Part shown: positions 16,408-25,692 of the stretch, piece after piece | Numbering within the stretch: the stretch's first letter is position 1 | Layout of the letters: each line of letters begins with the position of its first letter | NCBI GenBank assembly: GCA_902727935.1 | Contig: CACVAX010000001.1 | Coordinates: 1 to 57,328 of the forward strand | DNA: 57,328 nt | Origin: an uncultured Sulfurovum sp. | Lineage (GTDB): Bacteria; Campylobacterota; Campylobacteria; Campylobacterales; Sulfurovaceae | Direction: 5' to 3' | Notes under the pieces: generated by a model | The model's database searches: none | Told to the model about the DNA's origin: nothing | The model's input: the letters and a program-made list of their open reading frames with translations, nothing else | Program-made: the position numbers and the translations under genes

Positions 16408-17325
16408 TTAGTAGTTTGCAGTTAATTCAAACTTATCAAATTTTCTTAATTTATTTTGAACAATAAACTTTTTTAGTTTACTTGGGTAATTATCTAACTC
16501 ACAATAGTTTACTAAATAGTTTACAAGCACTAATGGATTGTTCGTAATATTTCTCTGTTTTCTAAAGCTTTTATAGGCACCTCTACCAATAACAACAAAG
16601 TAGTCATCAATGGCATCTGAAATATTGGCATACTTTTTAACATAAATGGCTTTACCATTTCTGTTCCCAAGTGCTTTTATACGAGGTTCATTTTTAGAGA
16701 ATGACCACATTCCAAAGATGTTATTACCTTTTTTGAAAAATCTTGATTCTCCCCATGCTGATTCTATGGCTGCTTGTGCCAAGATAATACTCACAGGATG
16801 TGTTTTTAATCTGTTGGCAAGTTTTTTATTACTCTTTGTTTTATATTTTTTATACAAAGCATTTAAAAAGTCAACATCATCTTCATCCATTGTTTCAACA
16901 GGGGTATTCATCAGTGAAAGAACTCTTTCACGTTTAAGTCTTAGATTCTCTTTTGAAATTAAAATAGCAGGAAGAATCATATGAAAAAATTTCTGTTTTT
17001 TTTCTGATACCTGTAATTTATTCAAAGAAATCGTATTCGTGTAGTTGATTGGGGGAACTTCATTTGAGGTAAAGATTTTAATATCTTTATGCGTCTTGAT
17101 TTTTTTGTTTACAGTAGAAACTTTATCATCTACAATAAAAGGAGCTGTGAGTGGCTCACTTTTTTGAGCATCAAGTGTTTTGGGTTTTGAAGGTTCTGGA
17201 ACATTATAACTTATATCGTGAACATTATAACTCTCTACTTCTTGTGAAACAGTATCTAAATACACATTATCCAGTGCAGATAGAGATAGCGTGAAAACAA
17301 AAAATATTTTTATATGTTTAATCAT
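16408..17325 (-). CDS. Bax-like exported glucosaminidase
   Basis: 305 residues with a signal peptide (~1-17). The C-terminal ~150 residues are a Bax/GH73 (N-acetylglucosaminidase) domain: PVSIILAQAAIESAWGESRF with the predicted catalytic Glu, NNIFGMWSF and a long helix after IGRGAYKSFR. The N-terminal half is low complexity and probably a spacer. It would cut glycan strands of peptidoglycan in the periplasm. Together with the L,D-transpeptidase at 13185 it is one of two wall enzymes here, but PHP and glnA separate them, so no operon is claimed. Confidence 0.83.
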   Translation of the reverse strand: MIKHIKIFFVFTLSLSALDNVYLDTVSQEVESYNVHDISYNVPEPSKPKTLDAQKSEPLTAPFIVDDKVSTVNKKIKTHKDIKIFTSNEVPPINYTNTISLNKLQVSEKKQKFFHMILPAILISKENLRLKRERVLSLMNTPVETMDEDDVDFLNALYKKYKTKSNKKLANRLKTHPVSIILAQAAIESAWGESRFFKKGNNIFGMWSFSKNEPRIKALGNRNGKAIYVKKYANISDAIDDYFVVIGRGAYKSFRKQRNITNNPLVLVNYLVNYCELDNYPSKLKKFIVQNKLRKFDKFELTANY

Positions 17326-17819
17326 ATTGTTTATTCCTTTTTTAAAAATTCCGAAATTATATCTTTAAAAACTTAAAAAAAGATTAATACTATTTATTTT
17401 ATTAGGAATTATTTTTATAAAGGACTATTTAGTGGCTTTTGGAACGCATCTAAAAAAATAATTATTTTTTTAGATAGAAGTGGAGTAATTGTGGAGTATT
17501 CTTTTTGGGAAGTTTGTAGCCTTTTTATAGATATTCTTTTATGTTATAAATTTTACTTATTTATCAGTTATTTTTAGTATTATATTTACTTACATTATAT
17601 ATTATAAACTTTTTCCTAAAAATAAAATTACTTTTCAGTGCTTTGGGAAGCATGATTATTTATCATAGTAAGTATTTTTATAAAATTATTTTTGTTCTAT
17701 TATATGCTGATATTTTTCCATATAATTATTTTAAAACTTGAATGAAGAATAAGAGAGAACTAATTTTATATTTTTTAGCTATACTTATAGGCATAAAATT
17801 AAACAATTAGGAGAGTGTC
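17326..17819. other. AT-rich intergenic region before acpP
   Basis: 494 bases without a supportable gene. It holds a 28-bp perfect palindrome (17448-17475), two loosely similar stretches (near 17431 GTGGCTTTTGGAACGCATC, near 17636 GTGCTTTGGGAAGCATG) and at its end the acpP RBS AGGAGAG. The acpP promoter must lie here; I cannot place it with certainty. Confidence 0.6.
17448..17475. repeat. 28-bp perfect AT palindrome
   Basis: Two 14-base arms (ATCTAAAAAAATAA and its exact complement) meet with no loop. It lies about 120 bp upstream of the Bax-like gene and 345 bp upstream of acpP, so it is not a simple terminator for either. Confidence 0.8.
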
Positions 17820-18053
17820 ATGGCACTATTTGATGAAGTAAAAGAAGTTGTGGTTGAACAATTAAGCGTAAATGCAGATGAAGTAAAAGAAGAATCAAAG
17901 TTTGTAGAAGATCTTGGAGCAGATAGTCTTGATGTTGTTGAATTGGTAATGGCACTTGAAGAGAAATTTGATATTGAAATTCCTGATGAAGATGCTGAAA
18001 AAATTGCAACAGTAACCGATGCAATTAAGTTTATTGAAAATATTCAGGCATAA
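17820..18053 (+). CDS. acpP: Acyl carrier protein
   Basis: 77 residues, acidic, with the phosphopantetheine site Ser in [12 protein letters not shown]. It carries growing acyl chains in type II fatty acid synthesis. RBS GGAGAG precedes ATG. FabF and AccA follow on the same strand, the usual Campylobacterota arrangement. A hairpin just after the stop may set a higher level of acpP than of fabF. Confidence 0.98.
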   Translation: MALFDEVKEVVVEQLSVNADEVKEESKFVEDLGADSLDVVELVMALEEKFDIEIPDEDAEKIATVTDAIKFIENIQA

Positions 18054-18060
18054 AGCTTTA

Positions 18061-18085
18061 AACCCTCTTGTGAGGGTTTGTATTT
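18061..18085 (+). terminator. Terminator or attenuator after acpP
   Basis: AACCCTC-TTGT-GAGGGTT forms a 7-bp GC-containing stem followed by TGTATTT, seven bases after the acpP stop and about 70 bases before fabF. Partial termination would give the excess of acpP transcript usual in bacteria. Confidence 0.65.
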
Positions 18086-18147
18086 AAATTATATTTGAAA
18101 TTATATCTGTAGTTTGATATATATCTTAAGACGGCATAGGAGATAGT

Positions 18148-19365
18148 GTGAAAAGAGTAGTTGTTACTGGTTTAGGAATGATCAATAGTGTAGGGCATGA
18201 TAAAGAGAGTTCGTTTGCTGCCATTTTAAATGGTGAATGTGGAATTAAAGAGATTGAGCTTTTTGATGCTGAAAAATTTTCTGTAAGAATTGCAGGTGAA
18301 ATTGTTGGTTTTGATCCTAGTGAAGTAATGGATGCTAAAGAGATTAAAAAAGCTGACAGGTTTATTCAACTTGGTATGAAAGCAACTAAAGAAGCAATGG
18401 CTGATGCCAATATTGGTGAGGATGTAGATATGGAACGTTTTGGTGTTTCTTCTGCTTCAGGCATTGGTGGTTTACCAAATATTGAAAAAAACTCGGTTGT
18501 TTGTAATACACGTGGGCCTAAAAGAATTTCTCCATTCTTTATTCCTTCTTCTTTAGTTAATATGCTGGGTGGATTTATTACCATTGAACATGGCATTAAA
18601 GGTCCAAACCTCTCTTGTGTAACTGCCTGTGCAGCAGGAACGCACGCAATTGCAGAAGCTACTAAAACAATTATGTTAGATGGTGCTGATACCATGCTTG
18701 TTATTGGTGCTGAATCTGCTATTTGTGGTGCTGGAATTGGAGGATTTGCTGCTATGAAAGCATTAAGTACTAATAATGAAAACCCAAAAGAAGCATCAAG
18801 ACCTTTTGATGCTGATAGAAATGGTTTTGTTATGGGTGAAGGAGCTGCAGCATTAATTTTAGAAGATTATGATAAAGCTCTTGCTCGTGGGGCAAAAATT
18901 TATGGTGAAGTTGTTGGATTTGGCGAGAGTGGTGATGCGAATCATATTACAACACCTGTAATAGATGGACCACTACGTGCAATGAAAGCTGCAATGAGAA
19001 TGGCTGGTGATGTGAAGATTGATTATGTAAATGCACATGGTACTTCAACTCCTGCTAATGATAAAAATGAGACAGCTGCTGTGAAAGAGTTATTTGGTGG
19101 AGCAGAGAATTGTCCTCCTATGAGTTCTATTAAGGGGCAAATTGGTCACTGTTTGGGAGCTGCTGGAGCGATTGAAGCTGTTGTTTCTCTTATGGCAATG
19201 CGTGATGGGAAACTTCCTCCAACGATTAATTATACAACACCAGATGAAAATTGTGATTTAGACTATGTAACTGCTGGTGTACGTGATGCAGAGGTTAATG
19301 TTGTAATGAGTAACTCCTTTGGTTTTGGTGGAACTAATGGGGTTGTAATCTTTAAAAAAGTATAA
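18148..19365 (+). CDS. fabF: 3-oxoacyl-ACP synthase II
   Basis: 405 residues; GTG start with GGAGA upstream. It condenses malonyl-ACP with acyl-ACP during chain elongation. The KAS catalytic triad is visible: Cys in SCVTACAAGTH, His in VNAHGTSTPAND and His in GQIGHCLGAAGA; the glycine-rich SNSFGFGGTNG lies at the C-terminus. Length is usual for FabF. It sits between acpP and accA, nine bases before accA. Confidence 0.97.
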   Translation: MKRVVVTGLGMINSVGHDKESSFAAILNGECGIKEIELFDAEKFSVRIAGEIVGFDPSEVMDAKEIKKADRFIQLGMKATKEAMADANIGEDVDMERFGVSSASGIGGLPNIEKNSVVCNTRGPKRISPFFIPSSLVNMLGGFITIEHGIKGPNLSCVTACAAGTHAIAEATKTIMLDGADTMLVIGAESAICGAGIGGFAAMKALSTNNENPKEASRPFDADRNGFVMGEGAAALILEDYDKALARGAKIYGEVVGFGESGDANHITTPVIDGPLRAMKAAMRMAGDVKIDYVNAHGTSTPANDKNETAAVKELFGGAENCPPMSSIKGQIGHCLGAAGAIEAVVSLMAMRDGKLPPTINYTTPDENCDLDYVTAGVRDAEVNVVMSNSFGFGGTNGVVIFKKV

Positions 19366-19374
19366 AGGCATTAT

Positions 19375-20310
19375 ATGGCAACTTATTTAGAGTTTGAAAA
19401 AAGAATTGAACAGATTAAAAATGATATAGATTCAGCTCGTGCAAAAAATGATGAAGTTGCCATTGAGTCTTTAACAAATGACTTAGAAAAAGAGACCATA
19501 AAGAGTATGAAGGGTCTCTCTGACTATCAAAAACTTCAACTTGCACGTCATCCAGATAGACCTTATGCATTAGACTATATTCGTTTTATGATGGATGATG
19601 CTTATGAAATTCATGGAGACAGAGCTTTTAGAGATGATCCTGCTATTTTATGTTATATCGGTTATATTGATGGTCAAAAGACAATGCTCATTGGTGAGCA
19701 AAAGGGTCGTGGAACAAAGCATAAACTTAAAAGAAATTTTGGTATGCCAAATCCTGAAGGTTATAGAAAAGCTTTACGTGCTGTAAAACTTGCTGAAAAA
19801 TTTAATATTCCTGTGTTGATGTTGATAGATACTCCTGGTGCTTATCCTGGCTTGGGTGCAGAGGAGCGTGGACAGAGTGAAGCCATTGCGAAAAACCTTT
19901 TTGAATTCACCAATATTAAAGTTCCTATGATTTCAGTGGTTATTGGAGAAGGTGGCTCTGGTGGTGCATTGGCGATTGGTGTTGCTGATAAGCTAGCAAT
20001 GATGCGTTATTCGGTTTTTGCTGTTATTTCTCCTGAGGGATGTGCAGCCATTTTATGGAATGACCCATCCAAAGTTGAACAAGCTGCTAAAGCTCTAAAA
20101 ATAACAGCACAGTCTTTACTTGAGTATGGACTTATTGATGATGTCCTAGAAGAACCTTTAATTGGTGCACACAGAACCAAAAGGAAATCAGCTAATATTG
20201 TGAAAGCATATTTTTTAGAAAATGTAAAAGCTTTAAAAGAGTTAAGTACTGAAGAGATGTTGGAGCAGCGTTATAAACGTCTTACTTCAGTTGGTGCATT
20301 TAGCGAATAA
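19375..20310 (+). CDS. accA: Acetyl-CoA carboxylase carboxyltransferase subunit alpha
   Basis: 311 residues, usual length. With AccD it transfers the carboxyl group from biotin-AccB to acetyl-CoA to give malonyl-CoA. Diagnostic stretches are [41 protein letters not shown] and [15 protein letters not shown]. It follows fabF by nine bases and ends at a hairpin, so acpP-fabF-accA is one fatty acid unit. accD is not in the window. Confidence 0.97.
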   Translation: MATYLEFEKRIEQIKNDIDSARAKNDEVAIESLTNDLEKETIKSMKGLSDYQKLQLARHPDRPYALDYIRFMMDDAYEIHGDRAFRDDPAILCYIGYIDGQKTMLIGEQKGRGTKHKLKRNFGMPNPEGYRKALRAVKLAEKFNIPVLMLIDTPGAYPGLGAEERGQSEAIAKNLFEFTNIKVPMISVVIGEGGSGGALAIGVADKLAMMRYSVFAVISPEGCAAILWNDPSKVEQAAKALKITAQSLLEYGLIDDVLEEPLIGAHRTKRKSANIVKAYFLENVKALKELSTEEMLEQRYKRLTSVGAFSE

Positions 20311-20333
20311 AATCTTCATAAAATAATAATCTA

Positions 20334-20359
20334 AAAGTAAAGTCTCTGAACTTTACTTT
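20334..20359 (+). terminator. Terminator-like hairpin after accA
   Basis: A 10-bp perfect stem (AAAGTAAAGT with ACTTTACTTT, loop CTCTGA) 24 bases past accA is followed by a pyrimidine-rich CCCCTTCTTTTT. Confidence 0.65.
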
Positions 20360-20500
20360 CCCCTTCTTTTTCTAAAATTTTTCTGCTTTTTTACTTGTTA
20401 TTTTACTGTTTAAAACAGACTTTTATTCGAAGCTAATTCAGATATATATACTCCAAATTATAATTTAAACGAAATTATAGCCATAATATAAAAAAAAACA

Positions 20501-20542
20501 TTGATATAGGTCAAGATTTTTTTTTATTCTAATTGTTATAAT
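20501..20542 (+). promoter_or_regulatory. CRP/FNR-type site and -10 box for the cytochrome gene
   Basis: TTGATATAGGTCAA (20501-20514) fits the TTGAT-N4-RTCAA site of the CRP/FNR family. A TATAAT at 20537-20542 would place the start near 20549, with the site centred near -41.5, the classic class II activator position. The regulator (FNR-, NssR- or CRP-like) is not in the window. Confidence 0.6.
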
Positions 20543-20569
20543 TATCCATAAATTTGAGGAGAAAATGAA

Positions 20570-20965
20570 ATGAAAAAAGTATTATTAATGAGTATTATGG
20601 CGACTAGCTTTATGTTTGCAGAAGGTGTTGTTGATAGAGAAAATATGAAAGTTATGCAAGATTTGGAAACTGCTGTTGCTGTTATTCAAAAAGGTTTTTT
20701 TTATAATAATGAAGGAACTGTAGCTAATGGTGTTAATGATGTTAAAGCACTTATGAAAAATATTGATGCTTTTAAGATTCAGAATGAAGATGATTTGAAA
20801 TTTGACTCTCATAAATATGCTAAAGATGAGTCTGAAAGTATTTCAAAAATGGCTGATACACTTTTAAATCAGTTTAAAGGTAATAAAAAAGATGATGCTA
20901 CTAGAACATACAGTACTATTTTAAATAAATGTATAGCATGTCATAAAATTATTCGTAAGTGGTAA
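20570..20965 (+). CDS. Class II-type c cytochrome (cytochrome c'-like)
   Basis: 131 residues with a signal peptide (~1-18, ending SFMFA) and RBS GAGGAG. The mature part is mainly helical, and the single heme site CIACH lies six residues before the C-terminus (NKCIACHKIIRKW), as in cytochromes c' and c556 with four-helix folds. It is periplasmic; roles in this family include NO binding and electron transfer, and which applies here is not visible. A CRP/FNR-like site lies 56 bases upstream of the start. It is transcribed convergently with dbpA. Confidence 0.85.
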   Translation: MKKVLLMSIMATSFMFAEGVVDRENMKVMQDLETAVAVIQKGFFYNNEGTVANGVNDVKALMKNIDAFKIQNEDDLKFDSHKYAKDESESISKMADTLLNQFKGNKKDDATRTYSTILNKCIACHKIIRKW

Positions 20966-20996
20966 TTTCCCTTCTTTTGTTTGGTTCGTTAGGTTC

Positions 20997-22355
20997 TTAG
21001 CCTAACCACCAAACACGTAATTTCTTTCCTTTAATCTTTCCATTTTTTAAACTATTAAAAGCTTTTTTAATAACAGATTTTTTGATAGCCACATAAGAAT
21101 GTGTCGCATAAACATTTATTTTCCCAATATCTTTATTATCAATACCAATATCTTTACAAAGTGTACCTAAAATATCTCCTGCACGTACTTTTTTCTTTTT
21201 TCCACCATCTATACATAGGGTAGCTACTTCACCTTGCATGTAAAAATTCTTATTTGGAGAGAGTATGGAGATTTTTTCTGCTTTAAGTTTTGGTTTAATT
21301 TCAGAGAGTTTACGCAGTCCATATTCATCACAAAGGGTTACAGCCAAACCAGATTTATCAGCTCTACCTGTACGACCTATACGGTGGGTGTAGTCTTCGG
21401 TCTTCATGGGTGTGTCATAATTAATAATTAAATCAATACCCTCTATGTCTAAACCCCTCGCTGCTAAATCTGTAGCGACCAAAACAGGTAACGATCCATT
21501 AGCGAATTGTAAGAGCATCTCTTGGCGTTCATATTGTTCCAAATCTCCATTCATGGTAGCAACATCAAAACCTTTTTCATTTAGAATTTTAGAAACTTCT
21601 GTTGTTTTAACTTTAGTATTACAAAAAATTAATGCAAGGCTTGGTTGAAAATGTTTAAGCACAGTTAATAAATCTTTATCTTTATCGTCTACACGATAGA
21701 CAAACTCTTCAATGGCAACTTCTTTTTCTTTAGTGCCTATTTTAACGTCGACTGGCTGATTTAAAATAACCTTAGTAAGTTTCTCAATATTGTCAGGGTA
21801 AGTAGCTGAAAATAGAATAGATTGACGTTGTTTCGGTAGGTTAGAAACCAGTTTTAAAATATCATCGGCAAAACCCATATCAAGCATTCTGTCTGCTTCA
21901 TCTAAAATTAAGGTATTAATTTGACCTAAATGAATTGTTTCTCTTGAAAAATGGTCAAGCAGTCTACCTGGTGTACCAATGAGAATATCTGCACCTTTTT
22001 CTAAAGAGGCTACCTGTTTAGTGAGGGAAGTTCCTCCATAAAGGGTAGTGACTTTAACATCTTTCTTATAACGAGCCAGTTTATTAGCTTCACCTGCTAT
22101 TTGTTCACAAAGTTCACGTGTTGGAGCGATAATCAATGCTTGAGGAAAATGTTCTTTTTCATCTAGTTTTAGAATAAGAGGTACAAGAAAAGCCAAAGTT
22201 TTTCCAGAACCTGTTTTTGCTTGGGCAATGATGTCTTTATTTTCTAATAATAGAGGAATGCTTTGTGTTTGTATGGGTGTTGGATTTATATAGCCTAATG
22301 CATTTAGGTTTTCTAGTAGGTCAGTTGGTAGGGTTAAGTCTTTAAAAGTTGTCAA
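20997..22355 (-). CDS. dbpA: DEAD-box RNA helicase, DbpA type
   Basis: 452 residues. Helicase motifs in order: Q motif (NPTPIQTQSIPLL), AKTGSGKT, PTRELCEQ, DEADRMLDMGF, SATYPD, RGLDIEGIDLIINYD and HRIGRTGRA. The last ~75 residues (VRAGDILGTLCKDIGI and NGKIKGKKLRVWWLG) match the DbpA RNA-binding domain, which in E. coli directs the enzyme to hairpin 92 of 23S rRNA during large-subunit assembly. Monocistronic. Confidence 0.92.
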   Translation of the reverse strand: MTTFKDLTLPTDLLENLNALGYINPTPIQTQSIPLLLENKDIIAQAKTGSGKTLAFLVPLILKLDEKEHFPQALIIAPTRELCEQIAGEANKLARYKKDVKVTTLYGGTSLTKQVASLEKGADILIGTPGRLLDHFSRETIHLGQINTLILDEADRMLDMGFADDILKLVSNLPKQRQSILFSATYPDNIEKLTKVILNQPVDVKIGTKEKEVAIEEFVYRVDDKDKDLLTVLKHFQPSLALIFCNTKVKTTEVSKILNEKGFDVATMNGDLEQYERQEMLLQFANGSLPVLVATDLAARGLDIEGIDLIINYDTPMKTEDYTHRIGRTGRADKSGLAVTLCDEYGLRKLSEIKPKLKAEKISILSPNKNFYMQGEVATLCIDGGKKKKVRAGDILGTLCKDIGIDNKDIGKINVYATHSYVAIKKSVIKKAFNSLKNGKIKGKKLRVWWLG

Positions 22356-22393
22356 AGTAGGCTCTTTTGAGGTAAAATATGAAGAAAGTATAG

Positions 22394-22837
22394 CTAAAAG
22401 AGACTCTCTTCCTTATAAAACTCAATGTTAGAGATTAATACAATGTTGGTCAAAAATGCATTAATAAGAATGATATAAACAGAACCCCATAGTGTAATTT
22501 GTGCAAGGGTGGCATTAAATAAACTGTAGTATAAATAGTCATAAGGAAGCATAAGGTTAATGATACTAATATTGAACCATGCTGAAACAATAATGAGTAT
22601 AGAGGTTAAAAGGTAAACTCCTAGTTTACTCATAAGGTGTGGATAAACATAGAGAATAAAAGGATGAAAAACAAGAATGCTCCCTACCGTCCATATTATG
22701 GTAGCCATAAAAATCCAAGAGTTTGTAGCAGAAGTTAAAAAGAATAGGATAGGAATAAGGGTTAATGCTAAAATGACAGCAATAATAATGGATTTAAACA
22801 CATTAATAGTCAATGGTGAAATTTGAGCAAGAGTCAA
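22394..22837 (-). CDS. Four-TM membrane protein, unknown
   Basis: 147 residues, about four hydrophobic helices (~12-35, 42-62, 70-95, 105-138) with few charged residues and a short polar end EFYKEESLF. I recognise no family and see no catalytic motif. It lies between dbpA and argJ, 38 bp upstream of dbpA, and could share its transcript. About 150 bases of nearly pure AT separate it from the argJ end. Confidence 0.65.
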   Translation of the reverse strand: MTLAQISPLTINVFKSIIIAVILALTLIPILFFLTSATNSWIFMATIIWTVGSILVFHPFILYVYPHLMSKLGVYLLTSILIIVSAWFNISIINLMLPYDYLYYSLFNATLAQITLWGSVYIILINAFLTNIVLISNIEFYKEESLF

Positions 22838-22988
22838 AACTAATTCCTATATTTAATTATTTTTTAATATTTAAATTATAGTATAGAATTAGTTTAAAGT
22901 AATTTAAAAATATATTTAATTTTAAATTATATATTTAAATTAAATATATATTAAGTTTTTATATATTTTTTTTTATTAAAAATATATT

Positions 22989-24176
22989 TTAAGTTCGATA
23001 TTCAGCATTTATTTTTACATACTCATAAGAGAGATCACAACCATAAGAGGTATAGCTACCATTACCTAGTCCTAAATCACAGCTAACTTTAAAAGAGGAG
23101 TTTTTCATGATACTATAGGCTTTATTTTCACGTTCTTTATCCAATTCTCGTTCTTCATTTGAATAAATCAGTAAATTATCATAATGAATGCTTAAGCTAG
23201 AGTCATTACATTCTACGCCAGATGCACCAATGGTAGAGGCGATTCTTCCCCAATTGGGATCTTCTCCAAAGAGGGCTGTTTTTACTAAAAGAGAATTGGA
23301 GAGTGCCATAGAAGCTTTTTTGGCCTCTGCATCATTTTTTGCTCCTTTGACTTCAAAAGCTACGAGTTTGTTTGCTCCTTCTCCATCTTTTAAAATCATC
23401 ATGGCGAGTTCAAAAGTAATTTTATTAAGAGCTTCTCTAAAAGCCTCTTTGTTATAGGCATTTGAAAGTTTATTGGCTAAGAGCATAATACTATCATTGG
23501 TTGAAGTATCTCCATCAACAGATATTCTATTAAATGAACCTTCCGTTGCTTCTGTTAATAATGCTTCCATATCAGCTTTAGGAATGTTTGCATCGGTTGT
23601 TATAAAGCAGAGCATTGTTGCCATGGCAGGATTTATCATTCCTGCACCTTTACAAATTCCTGCAACATTAAAGGATGTTCCATCGTCTAGTTCTATTTTA
23701 AAAGCCAATTCTTTTTTGAAAGAGTCAGTTGTCATAATAGAACGAGCTGTTTTGTCTGAATTTTTAGCATTGTAGTCAAATTTTGAAAATGCTGAAGTAA
23801 TTTTTTCTTGATTTAAACGGTAGCCAATAACACCAGTAGAAGACATAATGGGATTTTTAACTTGATAATGTTCTTTAAGATTTTCAAAAATATTTTCTAT
23901 GTCTTCTATGCCTTTTTCTCCTGTCATAGCGTTAGCATTTTTAGCATTCATCAAGATGAAGTCTGTTTTAAAATCTTTTTCATAGTTTAGATAGTGTTTG
24001 ATAGGTGCTGCTTGAAATTTATTAGAGGTAAAACGTGCAGTAATGTCACAAGGAACTTCTGAGCGAATAAAAGCAACATCCCCATCTTCACCTTTTTTCA
24101 TCCCTACATTAACACCATCACAGAAGAACCCTTTTACATTATTGAGTCCACCTTTTAGTGAAAATAGATTAAACAT
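22989..24176 (-). CDS. argJ: ArgJ ornithine/glutamate N-acetyltransferase
   Basis: 395 residues. It recycles the acetyl group from N-acetylornithine to glutamate in arginine synthesis and may also use acetyl-CoA; the two activities cannot be separated by eye. The self-cleavage and nucleophile site is in GMINPAMATMLCF (Ala-Thr junction), with upstream GICKGAG and SVDGDTSTND. FGEDPNWGRI is also typical. ATG directly follows the stop codon of the potassium channel gene (TAAATG), so the two are co-transcribed. Confidence 0.95.
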   Translation of the reverse strand: MFNLFSLKGGLNNVKGFFCDGVNVGMKKGEDGDVAFIRSEVPCDITARFTSNKFQAAPIKHYLNYEKDFKTDFILMNAKNANAMTGEKGIEDIENIFENLKEHYQVKNPIMSSTGVIGYRLNQEKITSAFSKFDYNAKNSDKTARSIMTTDSFKKELAFKIELDDGTSFNVAGICKGAGMINPAMATMLCFITTDANIPKADMEALLTEATEGSFNRISVDGDTSTNDSIMLLANKLSNAYNKEAFREALNKITFELAMMILKDGEGANKLVAFEVKGAKNDAEAKKASMALSNSLLVKTALFGEDPNWGRIASTIGASGVECNDSSLSIHYDNLLIYSNEERELDKERENKAYSIMKNSSFKVSCDLGLGNGSYTSYGCDLSYEYVKINAEYRT

Positions 24177-25301
24177 TTACATCTCCTCTGGTTTATTGGT
24201 TTTTCGGATAATTTTTCTGGTTTTTTTAATACCATCACTTGGTCCTATTAGTAAGAGTTTTGAACCTGCTGTAATGGTTGTATCCCCTTTTGGCATGGGA
24301 ATAAATTGACCATCTTTATAGCGTAGTCCAATGATAGTTACATTGGCAATTTCTCTAAAGAAGGCAGCATCTTTAATCTTTTTGAGTGTGAGCCAGGAAG
24401 TTTTAGTCACACGTGCTTCTTCCATATCTAAAGGAGTATCTTGTTTATAAAGAAACTCTTGAAGTAAGTTTTCCATATCAGGACGAATTGCCATGGCATT
24501 AATACGTTGTGCCATGATGTTTGTAGGGGTAACAACTTTGTCAGCTCCCAATTTTAACAGTTTTTCTTCATCTGAAACGGTGGGTGCATTAGAAATAATA
24601 AGATAAGGTCGTCGACGGTGAATTTCTTTTTCATAAAGACGTACAGAAGCAATGGTAGCAATATTATCAGCGATATTATTAGCAAGACTAATAATACCTT
24701 TTGCTGATGAGAGATGAGACTTTAAAATGGCTGTTTGTGTATGTGGTTCAGCTTGAACAAAATAAGGGTAAGCATACTTTTCAGCCAATTCTTTTAAGTT
24801 TTCGTTGGGGTCTATAACCACAAAAGGAATATGACTTTCACGTAAATGTTTGGTGACTTGAATGGTAAATTCATTGTGGTAACAAATGACAAAGTGTTGT
24901 TTTAGTCGGGCAATGTCGTAGAGCATTCTTCTCTCCTTTAGAATTTTAAAGAGTTCACCTTTATTAAGTACATCAACAATAATACCAATTGCTACCGAGA
25001 AGACTAAAAATCCAAAGATAATCAATGAAATGGTAAAAATACGACCTACATCAGAAATAGGGGCTATTTCCCCAAATCCAACGGTTGTAAAGGTAATTCC
25101 TGTTTGATATAGTGCATCAAGTAGTGACATATTGTCAATGAGTATGTACCCAAAAGTTCCAAACATCATGGTTAGAACAGTTAAAATAAGAGGGAGTCTA
25201 AAAGGTGCTAGTAGTACATATAACTCATCATTGAGTGTTATGTGTGGTTTTGAAGTTTCTCGCCAATTGAGAAACTTTAAAATTCTATTTTGCGTTGCCA
25301 A
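24177..25301 (-). CDS. Two-TM potassium channel with RCK (TrkA-N/TrkA-C) domains
   Basis: 374 residues. Two TM helices (~33-52, ~85-110) flank a pore with selectivity filter TVGFGE. The cytoplasmic part (~130-250) is a TrkA-N/RCK domain (HFVICYHNEFTIQVTKHLRE), and ~290-365 a TrkA-C domain (VTIIGLRYKDGQFIPM and KLLLIGPSDG). The glycine signature of the nucleotide fold is changed (CYHNEFT instead of GxGxxG), so ligand binding may differ from classical NAD-binding RCK domains. Related to MthK/Kch channels. Linked to rpmB upstream and argJ downstream. Confidence 0.9.
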   Translation of the reverse strand: MATQNRILKFLNWRETSKPHITLNDELYVLLAPFRLPLILTVLTMMFGTFGYILIDNMSLLDALYQTGITFTTVGFGEIAPISDVGRIFTISLIIFGFLVFSVAIGIIVDVLNKGELFKILKERRMLYDIARLKQHFVICYHNEFTIQVTKHLRESHIPFVVIDPNENLKELAEKYAYPYFVQAEPHTQTAILKSHLSSAKGIISLANNIADNIATIASVRLYEKEIHRRRPYLIISNAPTVSDEEKLLKLGADKVVTPTNIMAQRINAMAIRPDMENLLQEFLYKQDTPLDMEEARVTKTSWLTLKKIKDAAFFREIANVTIIGLRYKDGQFIPMPKGDTTITAGSKLLLIGPSDGIKKTRKIIRKTNKPEEM

Positions 25302-25308
25302 AATAGTG

Positions 25309-25329
25309 AAAGTCTTTTAAAAAGACTTT
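25309..25329 (-). terminator. Hairpin after rpmB
   Basis: AAAGTCTTT-TAA-AAAGACTTT, a 9-bp stem between the rpmB stop and the channel start codon. It could terminate or attenuate rpmB transcripts; the T-run is poor. Confidence 0.5.
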
Positions 25330-25333
25330 TTGC

Positions 25334-25552
25334 TTATGCTTCTGCTGTTTCAGCCGTAGCTTCTGCAGCTTTCTTTTTCATTGTTCTAAGTGTAGAAGCA
25401 GCGACTTTAATTTTTTTACTTGTTCCATCTTCTAAAGTAATCTTTACTGATCTTAAGTTAGGAAGTTGTCTTCTTTTTGTTTTGTTGTTTGCATGAGATA
25501 CATTGTTTCCAACCAATGGACCTTTTCCTGTTACATCACATCTTCTTGCCAT
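25334..25552 (-). CDS. rpmB: 50S ribosomal protein L28
   Basis: 72 residues. I start at ATG 25552, giving the standard N-terminus [16 protein letters not shown]; the frame extends further upstream but that part is not L28-like. The body ([36 protein letters not shown]) is typical. The end [10 protein letters not shown] is an Ala/Glu tail beyond the usual ~62 residues. Confidence 0.96.
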   Translation of the reverse strand: MARRCDVTGKGPLVGNNVSHANNKTKRRQLPNLRSVKITLEDGTSKKIKVAASTLRTMKKKAAEATAETAEA

Positions 25553-25692
25553 AATAATACCTTTGTAATAAATAGTGTTTATGTTGCACAAATAATATGG
25601 CACATAAAAAGTTTCGCAATTATAGGGAATAATTACTTAATTAGTGGTGTAACATTAGCTATAATACAAAAAGTTTAACCATAGGACAATAA

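Noticed and set aside
17326-17819. Possible small RNA or tRNA in the long gap before acpP.
   Set aside because: No cloverleaf, CCA end, TTCRA loop or terminator hairpin with T-run was found; only the palindrome and AT-rich DNA are seen.
18366-18695. Long open frame on the minus strand inside fabF.
   Set aside because: It is antisense to a fully conserved gene, has no RBS or family features and mirrors fabF codon bias.
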